Below, piece by piece: positions 1-8,977 of a DNA stretch of 64,000 bases. The position numbers and the translations under genes were made by a program. Below the pieces are notes generated by a model. It was not told where the DNA came from. It worked only from the letters and a program-made list of their open reading frames with translations, and did no database searches. This DNA comes from Streptosporangiaceae bacterium (GTDB lineage Bacteria > Actinomycetota > Actinomycetes > Streptosporangiales > Streptosporangiaceae). The number at the start of each line of letters is the position of its first letter. Position 1 is the stretch's first letter. The stretch is from assembly GCA_019245115.1 (NCBI GenBank), contig JAFARZ010000093.1, positions 1 to 64,000 of the forward strand. Reading direction: 5' to 3'.

Positions 1-1
1 C

Positions 2-526
2 GCGTTCCGGCTGTTCGCCGAGCAGGGTTTCGACAACACCACCGTCGAGCAGATCGCCGCCGAGGCGGGCCTGTCCCGCACCACCTTCTTCCGGTACTTC
101 GGCACCAAGGAGGATGTCGTCCTGGGCAGGATGTGCGAGATCGGCCACGAGATCGCCGCTGCGCTCGCCGGCCGCCCCGAAGGCGAGCGACCCTGGGACT
201 CGCTGCGCCGCGCGTTCGACGTGATCGCCCAGGCCGATCCCGGCGAGCCCGGGCGGCCCCAGGACTTCACGCGGCTGCTCAGCGACGCCTGCGCCCTGAT
301 GACCCGCCAGTGGGAGAAGACACAGGGCTGGCAGAGCATGCTGGTGCCGGAGATCTCCCGCCGCCTCGGCGGGCCGGCCAGGGACCTGCGCGCCCGGGCA
401 CTCGTGGCCTCCGCGATCGACTGCCTGGATGCCGCCACCGACGCCCGGACGGCCGGCGACGGGACGACTCCGCTATCGGTGCTCCTTGACCAGGCGATGA
501 GCGAACTGAGCGAACTGAGCGGATAG
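2..526 (+). CDS. TetR-family transcriptional regulator (5' end missing)
   Basis: The reading frame is open from the window edge, so the true start lies outside. The first 45 residues are a typical TetR helix-turn-helix: FAEQGFDNTTVEQIAAEAGLS followed by the recognition segment RTTFFRYFGTKEDVV. The rest (about 130 residues) is a variable helical ligand-binding domain with no recognisable ligand signature. TetR proteins usually repress their own or a neighbouring gene and release DNA on binding a small molecule. The next gene is convergent, so its target is more likely to the left. Family assignment is firm; the ligand is unknown. Confidence 0.9.
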   Translation, partial: AFRLFAEQGFDNTTVEQIAAEAGLSRTTFFRYFGTKEDVVLGRMCEIGHEIAAALAGRPEGERPWDSLRRAFDVIAQADPGEPGRPQDFTRLLSDACALMTRQWEKTQGWQSMLVPEISRRLGGPARDLRARALVASAIDCLDAATDARTAGDGTTPLSVLLDQAMSELSELSG

Positions 527-742
527 CCGGCGGAACCCGGCAGATTAACATTGTGGCCGGGCATTACCGAGCGAGCACGCCGACGGCGCCTGAGATGCCT
601 GCAGTAGCACTCACCAGCGTGGTACGAGCAGCACAGCGGCGGGCTGACGTGCGAACATGGGCGGAAATCCCCGGTGGGTGCCGCTTTCGCCCGGCTCCTT
701 CCCGGAGCGGGGATCGGCGGAAGGCTTGCGGAAGCCTGGGCC
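527..742. other. Intergenic gap between convergent genes
   Basis: 216 bases between the TetR stop and the end of the acyl-CoA synthetase gene. Short ORFs here have no family resemblance and no ribosome-binding site. I see no convincing hairpin terminator or repeat. Confidence 0.5.
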
Positions 743-2380
743 TCACGCGCTCTGGATGGCCGCCGCGTCGTGCAAGCCGAGCAGGTCGACTGCGCGTTCG
801 CGCATTTCCGCCTTGCGGATCTTGCCGGTGACGGTCATCGGGAACCCGTCGGTTATGTGGACGTAGCGGGGGATCTTGTAGTGCGCCAGGCGGCCGGAGC
901 AGAATTCCCTGACCCGCTCGGCGGTGAGCGGCTCAGCGCCGGGGCGCATCACGATCCAGGCCATCAGCTCCTCGCCGTACTTCTGGTCGGGGACGCCGAT
1001 CACCTGCACGTCGGCGATGCCGGGGTGGGTGTAAAGGTATTCCTCGACCTCGCGCGGGTAGATGTTCTCCCCGCCGCGGATGACCATGTCCTTGATCCGG
1101 CCGGCGATGTTGACATAGCCGTCGGCGTCCATGGTGGCCAGGTCGCCGGTGCGCATCCAGCGGGCCGCGTCCACCGCCTCGGCGGTCTTGCCGGGCTCGT
1201 CCCAGTAGCCGAGCATCACCGAGTAGCCGCGGGAGCATAGCTCGCCGGGCTCGCCGCGGGCCACCACCAGGCCGGTGCCCGGGTCGGTGATCTTCACCTC
1301 CAGGTGCGGCATGACCTGGCCGACGGTCTCGGTGCGGCGGGCCAGGCCGTCGTCGCGGCGGGTCATCGTGGAGACCGGGGAGGTCTCGGTCATCCCGTAG
1401 CAGATCGCCACCTCGCTCATGTTCATCTCCCCTGCCACTCGTTTCATGACCTCGACCGGGCAGGGGGATCCGGCCATGATCCCGGTGCGCAGGCTGGACA
1501 GGTCGAACTCGCCGAACCGCGGATGACCGAGCTCGGCGATGAACATGGTGGGGACGCCGTACAGGGAGGTGCACCGTTCGGCCTGCACCGCCGTCAGGGT
1601 GGCCTCGGCATCGAAGCCCGGCGCCGGGAGCACGATGCACGCGCCGTGGGAGGTTGCCGCCAGGCAGCCCATCACCATGCCGAAGCAGTGGTACAGCGGC
1701 ACCGGCAGGCAGACCCGGTCATTCTCGGTGTAGCCGAGGCCCTCGGCGACGAAATAGCCGTTGTTCAAGATATTGTGGTGCGACAGCGTGGCACCCTTGG
1801 GGAAGCCGGTGGTCCCGGAGGTGTACTGGATGTTGATCGGGTCGTCGAAGGCCAGCGTGGCCGCCCGTTCGCCCAGCGCGGCGGTGCCTGCCTGGCGCCC
1901 GGCCGCCACCAGCTCGCCCCAGCCGGGCTCGCCGATGAACACTGCCTGCCCGAAGCCGATCTCGGCGAGCATCGCCCGGTAGTCGCTGCCGCGATGCCCG
2001 GCCGCGCTTACCATCAGGCGCGTCCCTGACTGGCGGACCACGTAGCCCAGCTCGTGCGCCCGGTAGGCCGGGTTGACGGTGACCAGGATCGCGCCGATCT
2101 TCGCGGTCGCGTACTGGGTCAGCACCCACTCGGCGCAGTTGGGGGCCCAGATGCCGACGCGCTCGCCCTTGGCGATGCCCAGGGCCAGCAGCCCGAGCGC
2201 CACCTCGTTCACGGCGGCGTCGAGCTCAGCGTAGGTCCAGCGCCGGCCGACGGCTACGTCGACCAGCGCCTCGCGGCCGGGGTAGCGGGCCGCGGCGCGT
2301 TCCAGGTTCTCCCCGATCGTCTCGCCCAGCAGCGGCGCCGCGGAGGCGCCGCAGGCATAGGACAGTAGTGCGTCACCCAT
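743..2380 (-). CDS. Acyl-CoA synthetase (AMP-forming, FadD-like)
   Basis: A 545-residue ANL-superfamily enzyme activating a fatty or aryl acid as acyl-AMP and then acyl-CoA. Visible motifs in order: the P-loop-like [18 protein letters not shown], the adenylate-binding YGMTETSP, the RTGD hinge region, [21 protein letters not shown], and the C-terminal catalytic lysine in [12 protein letters not shown]. Length is normal. The frame can be extended to a TTG at 2398, but the ATG at 2380 is preferred. It is divergent from the LuxR gene, and a perfect 10-bp-arm palindrome lies between them. Linkage with an acetate-type transporter and an esterase suggests a carboxylic acid substrate; chain length or aromatic preference cannot be read from the sequence. 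Confidence 0.92.
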   Translation of the reverse strand: MGDALLSYACGASAAPLLGETIGENLERAAARYPGREALVDVAVGRRWTYAELDAAVNEVALGLLALGIAKGERVGIWAPNCAEWVLTQYATAKIGAILVTVNPAYRAHELGYVVRQSGTRLMVSAAGHRGSDYRAMLAEIGFGQAVFIGEPGWGELVAAGRQAGTAALGERAATLAFDDPINIQYTSGTTGFPKGATLSHHNILNNGYFVAEGLGYTENDRVCLPVPLYHCFGMVMGCLAATSHGACIVLPAPGFDAEATLTAVQAERCTSLYGVPTMFIAELGHPRFGEFDLSSLRTGIMAGSPCPVEVMKRVAGEMNMSEVAICYGMTETSPVSTMTRRDDGLARRTETVGQVMPHLEVKITDPGTGLVVARGEPGELCSRGYSVMLGYWDEPGKTAEAVDAARWMRTGDLATMDADGYVNIAGRIKDMVIRGGENIYPREVEEYLYTHPGIADVQVIGVPDQKYGEELMAWIVMRPGAEPLTAERVREFCSGRLAHYKIPRYVHITDGFPMTVTGKIRKAEMRERAVDLLGLHDAAAIQSA

Positions 2381-2410
2381 GCCCGAAGCATCCGGCAAGC
2401 CCCGGGGCGG

Positions 2411-2434
2411 GGCTACCCCCGTTTGGGGGTAGCC
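2411..2434. promoter_or_regulatory. Palindromic operator candidate, copy 1
   Basis: Perfect inverted repeat: GGCTACCCCC, four-base spacer GTTT, then GGGGGTAGCC. It sits in the short divergent region between the acyl-CoA synthetase and the LuxR-type regulator. A close relative lies at 4182-4206 before the esterase gene. Two copies at promoters of neighbouring, functionally related genes make a binding site for the adjacent LuxR-type protein a reasonable inference. Confidence 0.6.
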
Positions 2435-2466
2435 GCGGACGGCAGGCTTGGTGGCATCCTGATGAC

Positions 2467-3342
2467 GTGCCTGTAATGCATGCTCTGGCGGGCGCCGCGA
2501 TGCCGGATCACGGCGCGGTGCTGCATGCCGCCCTGGGCCGGATGCTGCGGGTGACCGGGCTGCCCGTCGCGTTCGGCGGGGCGGCGTCGGGCGGCGGCCA
2601 GAGCGTGCGGCTCACCGAATTCGCCGGGACCCGCACCGGCGCGCTGCGCGGCCTGGTCATCACGGCAGGCAACGGCCTCGGCGGACGGGTACTGGTCACC
2701 GTCCGGCCGGGCAGCGTGGATGACTACGCCGCCGACGCACAGATCAGCCATGAGTACGACAAGCCGGTGACCGCCGAGGGCCTGCGGGCGATCGCGGCGG
2801 TGCCAGTGGTGGCGGCCGGCTCGGTGGCCGCGGTCTTGTACGGCGGCATCCGCGAGCCGCTGCCGCTCGGCACCCGGCTGCTGGACGCGATGAGCCAGGT
2901 CGCGGCACGGGCGGGAATCGAACTGGCCGTGGAATCGGAGGTCGGGCGGCGGCTGACCGCGCTGGAGACCACGGCGATCACCACCGCGGCTCGCGAGGCG
3001 CGTGCCGCACCGGAGTGGGAACAGGTCCGCGAGGCGCACGCTGAGCTGCGCTCGATCGCCCGCCAGGTCACCGACCCGGTCCTGCGCCGGCGCCTGGAGG
3101 CGGTCTGCGACCGGCTGACCCGGCCGCATGGCCGGCCCGCCCCCGGCAACCCGCTGTCGCCCCGCGAGCTGGACGTGCTGGCCCTGGTCGCGGTGGGCTG
3201 CGGCAACGCAGAGGTAGGACGGCGGCTTGGACTGCTGCCCGAGACAGTCAAAAGCTACCTGCGCAACGCGATGAGCAAGCTCGGCACGCACAGCCGCATG
3301 GAAACCGTCGTGGCCGCCAGACACGGCGGCTACCTCCCCTAA
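2467..3342 (+). CDS. GAF/LuxR-type transcriptional regulator
   Basis: About 291 residues. The N-terminal two thirds resemble a GAF-type sensor (alternating hydrophobic strands, residues about 15-165), followed by a helical linker. The C-terminal 65 residues are a LuxR/NarL helix-turn-helix: [22 protein letters not shown], then [14 protein letters not shown]. The frame opens further upstream, into the divergent synthetase gene and through the palindrome, so I place the start at GTG 2467 (ATG 2476 is an alternative). Such GAF-LuxR proteins are common next to acyl-CoA synthetases and esterases in actinobacteria. Inferred role: control of the flanking synthetase, transporter and esterase via the shared palindrome. 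Confidence 0.82.
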   Translation: MPVMHALAGAAMPDHGAVLHAALGRMLRVTGLPVAFGGAASGGGQSVRLTEFAGTRTGALRGLVITAGNGLGGRVLVTVRPGSVDDYAADAQISHEYDKPVTAEGLRAIAAVPVVAAGSVAAVLYGGIREPLPLGTRLLDAMSQVAARAGIELAVESEVGRRLTALETTAITTAAREARAAPEWEQVREAHAELRSIARQVTDPVLRRRLEAVCDRLTRPHGRPAPGNPLSPRELDVLALVAVGCGNAEVGRRLGLLPETVKSYLRNAMSKLGTHSRMETVVAARHGGYLP

Positions 3343-3433
3343 GCCCGGGCCGGTTCACGGACACCGCGCAAACCTGGTCCGGCTCACTCACATAGGCCCG
3401 CCCGCAGCAACCTTGAGCAATGGAGCTGACATA

Positions 3434-4114
3434 ATGCAACCTGAAAAGGCCGCGGTCCCGGGAAGACCAGCACCCGTACAGTACGCGGCCGAATCCGCCG
3501 CGGCCCCGCCCGGCGGGACGCTGACAATCGGTGATCCGGGCTCGTGGGCCATCATGGCCTTCTCCGCGACATCGCTGCTGCTGGGATTGTTCAACAGCAC
3601 CGCCATCGACGTTAACGGGTCAGCCGTCATCATCCCGGTGGCGTTCGTTCTCGGCGGAGTGGTCCAGCTGATCGCCGCGGTGCTCGAAGTCGTGCGCGGC
3701 AACGTCTTCGGCGCCGTCGTCTTCGGAAGCTTCGGACCCTTCTGGGTCATCTACGCGCTCATCCAGAACAGCTACGCCGGCAAGATCGCGGTCGCCGGGA
3801 CGGCCGCGAAAGACGCCAACGCCGTCCCGTCGGCGCTGCTGGCGTTCCTGATAATGTACGCGGCGCTGGTGTTCGTCTTCATGATCGCCGCGCTCAGGAC
3901 CGACGCGGTCATCCTGACGATCGTGGTGCTCGTCGAGGTGGTCATCATCCTGCTCATGGTGGGCACCTACGGAGCGCACCCCGAGGCGACCAAGATCTCG
4001 GGCATCGTGACGATCATGTTCGCGGCACTCGGGCTGTACCGCGGTGCAGCAGACCTCGTCGCCTTCACCTTCAAACACCCGGTGCTGCCCGTCGGCCACC
4101 TTCGCGCCGGCTGA
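3434..4114 (+). CDS. GPR1/FUN34/YaaH (SatP) family acetate transporter
   Basis: A 226-residue membrane protein with six predicted hydrophobic helices, matching the acetate/succinate transporter family. The family-like segment LLLGLFNST follows the first helix. The frame extends to a TTG at 3413, but the ATG at 3434 is preceded by GGAG at 3422-3425 with eight-base spacing. It follows the LuxR gene in the same direction with a 90-base gap and precedes the secreted esterase. Substrate inferred from the family is acetate or another small monocarboxylate, which fits uptake of acids released by the esterase. Confidence 0.85.
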   Translation: MQPEKAAVPGRPAPVQYAAESAAAPPGGTLTIGDPGSWAIMAFSATSLLLGLFNSTAIDVNGSAVIIPVAFVLGGVVQLIAAVLEVVRGNVFGAVVFGSFGPFWVIYALIQNSYAGKIAVAGTAAKDANAVPSALLAFLIMYAALVFVFMIAALRTDAVILTIVVLVEVVIILLMVGTYGAHPEATKISGIVTIMFAALGLYRGAADLVAFTFKHPVLPVGHLRAG

Positions 4115-4181
4115 CGGCCACAGCCGCCAGCGGGAGCCCTGCCCGGGTCAGTCACTGGCGATCCCGGCCTTCCACGGGTCT

Positions 4182-4206
4182 CGCTTACCCCCGTTCAGGG
4201 GTAGCG
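4182..4206. promoter_or_regulatory. Palindromic operator candidate, copy 2
   Basis: Inverted repeat CGCTTACCCC / GGGGTAGCG around a short CGTTCA centre, 85 bases upstream of the esterase start. It shares the TACCCCCGTT...GGGGTA core with the palindrome at 2411-2434. It does not look like a terminator because no T-run follows. Confidence 0.55.
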
Positions 4207-4290
4207 GCGCCGCTGAGTCAGGCCCACGCTGACCTAGCGGCAATATGGCCGGGTTTGACCCTCAAATCCGCAGAGAGCAGAGGATGCGTC

Positions 4291-5991
4291 ATGAGTCCGA
4301 AGAAGCGGGCAATCCCAGGAATGCGGTGGCTCGCGGTTCTGCTATCCGGAGCCACGCTGCTACTGACAACGACCGCTGCGAGCGCGCAGCCAGCACGCAA
4401 TGCGGCGGTGATGCCGAAGCCACATCCTGCGGCCGGCGTGATCCTGCCGCAGATCAGCTGTGCCGCCGTGGGAAAGCACGACTTCACCGCGGTCCCGGAT
4501 GCGGCGAGCCGGATCAGCAGCGCCGCCGGCACCAGCCTCAACGGCACCACGTACTGCGAGGTGAAGGGTTACATCTCCCCGCAGACCAGCTTCGAGCTGC
4601 TATTGCCGGAGAGCACCTGGCACGGCGACTACGTACAGGAGGGATGCGGAGGCTACTGCGGCGCGGTGAACATCTCCGCCCAACCCCAGGTATCGACCGG
4701 ATGTCCCCAGGTCGCGGGCAACGAGTTCGTCCTCGCGACCGACGACCAGGGACACGAGTCGCCATCTGGCACAGACGGCACCTGGGCGGCCAGCGACCTG
4801 GCGCTGCGCATCGTCTTCGGGTACACCTCGGAACACTCTCTCGCGAACCTGGCAAAGGCCGCTATCCGCGCCTACTACGGCACAGCGCCGGCGGACTCGT
4901 ACTTCGACGGCTGCTCCGACGGCGGACACGAGGCACTCGACCTGGCCCAGCGCTACCCGGACGACTTCAACGGCATCATCGCCGGCGCGCCGGCCAACAA
5001 CTGGGCACCACTGCTCGGGCTTTTCGAGTCGTGGCTGGCCGTGACGAACACCGACTCCCAGGGCCACCAGATCCTCACACTGGCCAAGCTGCCCGCGCTG
5101 CACGCAGCGGTCATGAAGGCATGCGCCGGCGCCGACGGCGTTATCCAGGACCCGCGGAACTGCACCTTCAACCCCGCATCAATCATGTGCCCCTCCGGAA
5201 CCGACCAGCCGGCTTGCCTGACCCCGGCACAGGTCACCGTCGCGCGCGAAGAGTACCGCGGCCCCGCCGACCCAGCCGGGCGCAACCTGTACGACGGCGG
5301 CGAACCCTACGGATCAGAACTCGCCTGGGGCTGGTTCATCAACCCGGACCCCGACAACAACCCGGCCGATACAGTCGCCGGCCAGTTCGGCCTGAACTAT
5401 CTCAAGTACATGGCCTCCGTCCCCGGCCCCCCAGCGTCGTTCACGCTCAGCGACCTCAAGTTCACTGACGCGGAGTACGGCGAACTCGAGCAGTTCGGCG
5501 GTGTCTACAACGCCACCGACCCCGACCTGAGCGCGTTCCGCGCCCACGGCGGCAAGCTGATCATCTACCACGGCTGGGCCGACCAGGCGATCCCGCCGTT
5601 TTCCACCATCGACTACTACGCCGCCATCGAGAAGACGATGGGCGGCTTCGCGAGCACGCAGAGCTTCTCCCGGCTGTACATGGTTCCTGGCGGATACCAC
5701 TGCCTTGGCGGCGGCGACCCGGCGGTGACCGCTAACTTCCTCACCCCGCTGATCAACTGGGTGGAGCAGGGCCAGGCGCCGGGTGCCCTGACCTTCCCGG
5801 TCACGACGCAGACGACCGGGTCCAAGATCACGTCGCTCACCGTGCCGCCACTCGACGCCGCCGCACCGGCGCCGCACAACAACGGGCTGAACAGCAACTA
5901 CCACTACATCGGGATCAACAGCGCGTTCCGTCCGGAGCAGACCTGGTGCACCCAGCGCGGTTTCACTACCGTCTGCCAGATTCGGCCCTAG
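4291..5991 (+). CDS. Secreted tannase/feruloyl esterase family protein
   Basis: A 566-residue serine esterase. The N-terminus (RWLAVLLSGATLLLTTTAASA) is a signal peptide with an A-x-A cleavage site. Nucleophile motif GCSDGGHEAL is near residue 205; the acid is in GWADQAIPP and the histidine in PGGYHCLGG, giving the Ser-Asp-His triad of this family, with the paired cysteines flanking Ser and His that join the triad in tannases. The frame opens upstream, but ATG 4291 after GCAGAGG starts the signal peptide and is preferred. Family members release ferulic, gallic or other acids from plant polymers or process PET-like esters (MHETase is a relative). The exact ester is unknown. Confidence 0.88.
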   Translation: MSPKKRAIPGMRWLAVLLSGATLLLTTTAASAQPARNAAVMPKPHPAAGVILPQISCAAVGKHDFTAVPDAASRISSAAGTSLNGTTYCEVKGYISPQTSFELLLPESTWHGDYVQEGCGGYCGAVNISAQPQVSTGCPQVAGNEFVLATDDQGHESPSGTDGTWAASDLALRIVFGYTSEHSLANLAKAAIRAYYGTAPADSYFDGCSDGGHEALDLAQRYPDDFNGIIAGAPANNWAPLLGLFESWLAVTNTDSQGHQILTLAKLPALHAAVMKACAGADGVIQDPRNCTFNPASIMCPSGTDQPACLTPAQVTVAREEYRGPADPAGRNLYDGGEPYGSELAWGWFINPDPDNNPADTVAGQFGLNYLKYMASVPGPPASFTLSDLKFTDAEYGELEQFGGVYNATDPDLSAFRAHGGKLIIYHGWADQAIPPFSTIDYYAAIEKTMGGFASTQSFSRLYMVPGGYHCLGGGDPAVTANFLTPLINWVEQGQAPGALTFPVTTQTTGSKITSLTVPPLDAAAPAPHNNGLNSNYHYIGINSAFRPEQTWCTQRGFTTVCQIRP

Positions 5992-6420
5992 CCACCATCG
6001 TGTCGGCGGGTGACCTCTGGGACATCCGCCAGCGCAGCGGCACGCACACGCACATCAACAGCGTGGACTCCAGCCACTCGCTTGGGTACATCGGCCTGCA
6101 CATCCACGGGGGATATGAGCATCTGCGACCACGACACAGCCCTCAACCCCAGCCATGACGCAACGTAGCAACGATCGCCGACCGCACGGCGCAAGGCCAG
6201 TACTCGCTCGGGGCATGCCAACCCTCGCCCGAAACAGCTGCACGGGCCCGCCTGCGCCCTGACCCGCTCGAGCGGAGCCTAAGACGCACACTCCGTGGCG
6301 TCTGCCGACCTTGAATGAAACAGGCCCCGTCGCATCATCTACACCGGATCTGGAGGGTGAACTGCCCCCCAAAATGCCCCCCACGGGACGGCGAGGAACG
6401 TTCCCTCCGGGTAAAGCTGC
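5992..6420. other. Gene-free stretch, possible integrase relic beside tRNA
   Basis: No ORF here has a credible start and domain. A plus-strand frame that runs into the tRNA (around 6310-6420, reading PPKMPPTGRRGT) resembles the C-terminal tails of actinobacterial site-specific integrases, whose genes often abut tRNA 3' ends. No integrase catalytic residues are present, so at most it is the scar of a lost element. Confidence 0.3.
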
Positions 6421-6495
6421 TGGTGGGCCGTACTGGATTTGAACCAGTGACCTCTTCCGTGTCAGGGAAGCGCTCTCCCGCTGAGCTAACGGCCC
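6421..6495 (-). tRNA. tRNA-Val (anticodon GAC)
   Basis: Read on the minus strand, a complete cloverleaf is visible: acceptor GGGCCGT paired with ACGGCCC, D-arm with AGCTCAGC-GGGAGAGC, anticodon stem CTTCC/GGAAG around loop CTGACAC (anticodon GAC at 6461-6463), T-arm with GGTTCAAATCC, discriminator A and an encoded CCA at 6421-6423. It decodes GUC/GUU valine codons. tRNA 3' ends are common integration sites; the flank at lower coordinates holds a possible integrase relic but no intact integrase. Confidence 0.97.
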
Positions 6496-6562
6496 CAGAA
6501 CCTCGCCGAGATGCTACCAGAGAGGCTGGCCTTCGCGCGCATCGTGGCGACGGGCGTGAGCG

Positions 6563-7822
6563 CTAGGACTGGTCGGGCGTGGGCTGGGTGATCGACGTGA
6601 TCACGTCGGCGGCCGCTTCCGCGAGGGCGGTCTCCAGTTCCTGGGCCTGGGGAGTCCCGACCGGCGGAACGGTGATCGCCTCGGCGGTGGCGGTGTCGAG
6701 TTCGCCGCCCCATAGTGGCTTGGTCAGTTGCGCAGCGATGGGTGCCACCCGGATCCCGATGATCTTCCAGGTCCCGGAGAGCGCGCCCGCGGCCGCCGCC
6801 GCGGCGGTCGCGGTCCGGGCTACCGCGGATCCGGGGACAAGCACGAGCACAATAACCACCGCCGCCAAAGCGAGCAGGAGCATGAGAAGCCAGGGCAGGA
6901 ACGAACGAACGGCCTGGTGCGCCATGGTGGTGTAGTGCGTGGCCAGCCGTTCGCCCGCCCGCAGGTAGTCCTGCGGGGTCAGCATGTCGGTGCACCGCTT
7001 CTCGCCGGTGAGGACGCGCCGCCAGATGCCTCCCTGACGGGCAACCGCCGCCGTCAGGGCGTCCATCGGCGGCGGCTCGATGCCTGCTGACCGGGTACGA
7101 GCTGACCGTACAGGTACTGACCGGCGGACCAGCGGAAATTTCCTCGGCTGACCAGACGCGTCGACCACCCGGTCGGTCGGCACGGCGTCGGCGCTCATCT
7201 TCGAGCCGCTGACAGCGGCCGTGGTCGCCTGCCCCCACCAGTCCAAGGATTGCGCCACGGAGCGCGCGGCGTGTTCGGGGAAGCGGGAGGCCAGTTCGTC
7301 CAGCCAGACATATAGCTGCCCGATGCGGTCCTGCTGGAACGACCCGGCGAACTCGTCGCGCGACTGATGTGGCCGGGTGGTGTCCGCCAGTGCGCGGCCC
7401 AGTCCATAGGCCTTGCCGTAGTACGGTCCCGCCGCGGTCAGGACGATCAGCAGGTTGACGTGAAGCGTGGCCAGGGCCGCCCGGTATTCCCCGCGCCGAC
7501 CCGCCGATCCCTCACCTTCCTGAATCGTGGCATCCAGCTTGGCGCGGGCATCGGCGGTGATGTCGACCGGGATCGCGGACGGGGCGCCGACCGCGGCCCT
7601 CACCTGACTGAGGACGAAGTCGGCCTGATCCAGGCCCAGCCGCTGCCAGTCGTAGGAATTCAGCCTGCTCAGGCCGGCCAGGCGTGCCATGTCGTAGGGG
7701 CGCGGGGACCGAGCGGGCACGTCGAACTGATTGAAGAGTTCCTCTATCCGCCAGCCCAGCCCGAAGCATGCGCTCACGACGGGGTCGGCGGAATCCTCGA
7801 CTGGATCAGGCACACTCGGCAC
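6563..7822 (-). CDS. Membrane-anchored protein of unknown function
   Basis: 419 residues from a GTG start. The first 300 residues are soluble and mostly helical. A strongly hydrophobic segment (FLPWLLMLLLALAAVVIVLVL) around residues 318-345 is one membrane span or a tight hairpin, followed by an Ala-rich helix and a C-terminal tail rich in Glu and Ala. I recognise no enzymatic motif. It ends just beyond the tRNA-Val gene and is read in the same direction, so it is independent of the DUF4232 gene on the other strand. The coding bias is clean high-GC, so the gene is likely real. Function unknown. Confidence 0.7.
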   Translation of the reverse strand: MPSVPDPVEDSADPVVSACFGLGWRIEELFNQFDVPARSPRPYDMARLAGLSRLNSYDWQRLGLDQADFVLSQVRAAVGAPSAIPVDITADARAKLDATIQEGEGSAGRRGEYRAALATLHVNLLIVLTAAGPYYGKAYGLGRALADTTRPHQSRDEFAGSFQQDRIGQLYVWLDELASRFPEHAARSVAQSLDWWGQATTAAVSGSKMSADAVPTDRVVDASGQPRKFPLVRRSVPVRSARTRSAGIEPPPMDALTAAVARQGGIWRRVLTGEKRCTDMLTPQDYLRAGERLATHYTTMAHQAVRSFLPWLLMLLLALAAVVIVLVLVPGSAVARTATAAAAAAGALSGTWKIIGIRVAPIAAQLTKPLWGGELDTATAEAITVPPVGTPQAQELETALAEAAADVITSITQPTPDQS

Positions 7823-7912
7823 GCTGGTCTAACGTATGCCAAATGCCCCGGCGAACGGTCGTGAAACCGGGAAGGTTCTGTCCGCGACCGGGCCAGGAAG
7901 CGCCACTCGTTC

Positions 7913-7939
7913 CGGCCGAATCGGCCGTATCGGCCGAAT
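7913..7939. repeat. Three 9-bp direct repeats (CGGCCGAAT/CGGCCGTAT)
   Basis: CGGCCGAAT, CGGCCGTAT and CGGCCGAAT occur head to tail, 78 bases before the DUF4232 start codon. Each unit contains the palindrome CGGCCG. Iterated short repeats at this distance from a start often mark regulator binding, but no cognate regulator is adjacent. Confidence 0.45.
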
Positions 7940-8016
7940 GTCGGCAAAAACTCCCAACCTTCGCGACAGGTGCGTCGTCTCCACATATAGAGAGGCACTT
8001 CTACTGAGGAGACAGC

Positions 8017-8565
8017 ATGTTCCATGTGACACGAAAACTGCTGACGATCGCCGCGGCTGTCGCGGCCCTTGGCGGCACCGGCGGGGGAGCGGCGCTTGCG
8101 GCCACATCCGCGTCGGCTTCGGTTTCATTGCCACGGTGCTATTCGCAGAACATTTCCGCCGCGTTGCACGGTGCGGAGACCGGCCGTGGCAACCATGTCG
8201 GCTTCATCTTGACCCTGACGAACGACGGCCAGCGGTCCTGCTCGCTGTATGGTTACCCGGGCCTCGGACTGCAGGACTGGAACCACCACGCCTTGCCGTC
8301 GCACACGTTCTGGGGTTCGACCTGGTTCGACCGCGACCCCGGGCGCCAGTTCATTGTGCTGTCGCCGGGCGAGACCGCAAGCGCCAGCCTTGCGTTCAGC
8401 ACGGGTGCCACGCGGGGCGCGGTGAACGCCGCGTACCTGGTGGTTACCCCGCCGAACGACTACGGCCACGAGGTGGTCGGCCCATTCTCGCGTTCCATGA
8501 CGGTACCGATCTACCACGGCAACCTGTACGTGACCGCGATGGCTTACCACACTCCGCATCCATAA
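8017..8565 (+). CDS. Secreted DUF4232 domain protein
   Basis: 182 residues, starting at ATG with GAGGAG about five bases upstream. Residues 1-34 are a signal peptide (hydrophobic LLTIAAAVAALGGTGGG, cleavage near the Ala-Thr-Ser run). The mature part fits DUF4232: an immunoglobulin-like fold with paired cysteines (RCYSQNIS and RSCSLYGYPG) and the central LTLTNDG strand. DUF4232 proteins are exported or cell-wall proteins of actinobacteria with no established activity. It stands alone; the dispersed repeat follows its stop. Confidence 0.85.
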   Translation: MFHVTRKLLTIAAAVAALGGTGGGAALAATSASASVSLPRCYSQNISAALHGAETGRGNHVGFILTLTNDGQRSCSLYGYPGLGLQDWNHHALPSHTFWGSTWFDRDPGRQFIVLSPGETASASLAFSTGATRGAVNAAYLVVTPPNDYGHEVVGPFSRSMTVPIYHGNLYVTAMAYHTPHP

Positions 8566-8614
8566 TCGGTTACATCGAATTGTCGCGAATGTTACCTGCG
8601 ACTAGTGAGCAAGG

Positions 8615-8795
8615 TGCGTCGGCCGGCCTGGTGAACTGCACATGTCACCATTTAGCGGGCACGAAGGCCAGTTATCTTGCGGAAGTTAGGAGCCCTCTGG
8701 AGGAAAAGGTGTCGGAAAGCGATGCCTTTTCTTCCACGAGGCTCCAATTTTCCGTGTCGTCCAGCAGGAAATTGGGATATGTCGGAAATGTCCAC
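8615..8795. repeat. Dispersed hairpin repeat, copy 1
   Basis: Core hairpin 8689-8745: GGAGCC pairs with GGCTCC, and TGGAGGAAAAGG with CCTTTTCTTCCA, around a short centre. The left flank (GGCCTGGTGAACTGC...TTTAGCGGGC) matches the left flanks of copies at 21.8 and 62.5 kb, and GTGTCGTCCAGC follows the hairpin as in those copies. It lies between convergent genes. Confidence 0.75.
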
Positions 8796-8828
8796 GCGGC
8801 GGACGGCGGAAGGGCGAGTCCGGGCGGG

Positions 8829-8966
8829 GAGCGCCTGGCTGGTGGAGTGCCCGGACGGGGAGATTCGGGGCGGGGAGCGCCTAGATGGTGGAGTGCCCGG
8901 ACGGGGAGATTCGGGGCGGGGAGCGCCTGGATGGGGGAGTGCCCGGACGGGGAGATTCGGGGCGGG
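8829..8966. repeat. 46-bp tandem repeat, three copies
   Basis: Units start at 8829, 8875 and 8921, each beginning GAGCGCCTGG (second unit GAGCGCCTAG) and ending GATTCGGGGCGGG. They differ by only a few bases. The 46-base period is not a multiple of three, so it is not a protein repeat. It is GC-rich and intergenic, next to the end of the dehydratase gene, and likely arose by slippage; such arrays vary in copy number between strains. Confidence 0.9.
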
Positions 8967-8977
8967 GTGGGTGTGGG

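Noticed and set aside
743-2398. TTG start at 2398 for the acyl-CoA synthetase
   Set aside because: An ATG at 2380 gives the normal family N-terminus; the extra six codons add nothing recognisable and bring the start close to the palindrome.
4245-5468. Long plus-strand ORF of 407 codons overlapping the esterase
   Set aside because: It is Arg/Pro-rich out-of-frame translation of the esterase gene, which has a signal peptide, catalytic triad and full length in its own frame.
6315-6566. 83-codon ORF across the tRNA
   Set aside because: Its recognisable segment (GRTGFEPVTSSVSGKRSPAE) is just the tRNA-Val gene read as protein, a well-known annotation artefact.
8829-8966. Possible CRISPR array
   Set aside because: The three units are contiguous tandem copies with no unique spacers and no cas genes nearby.
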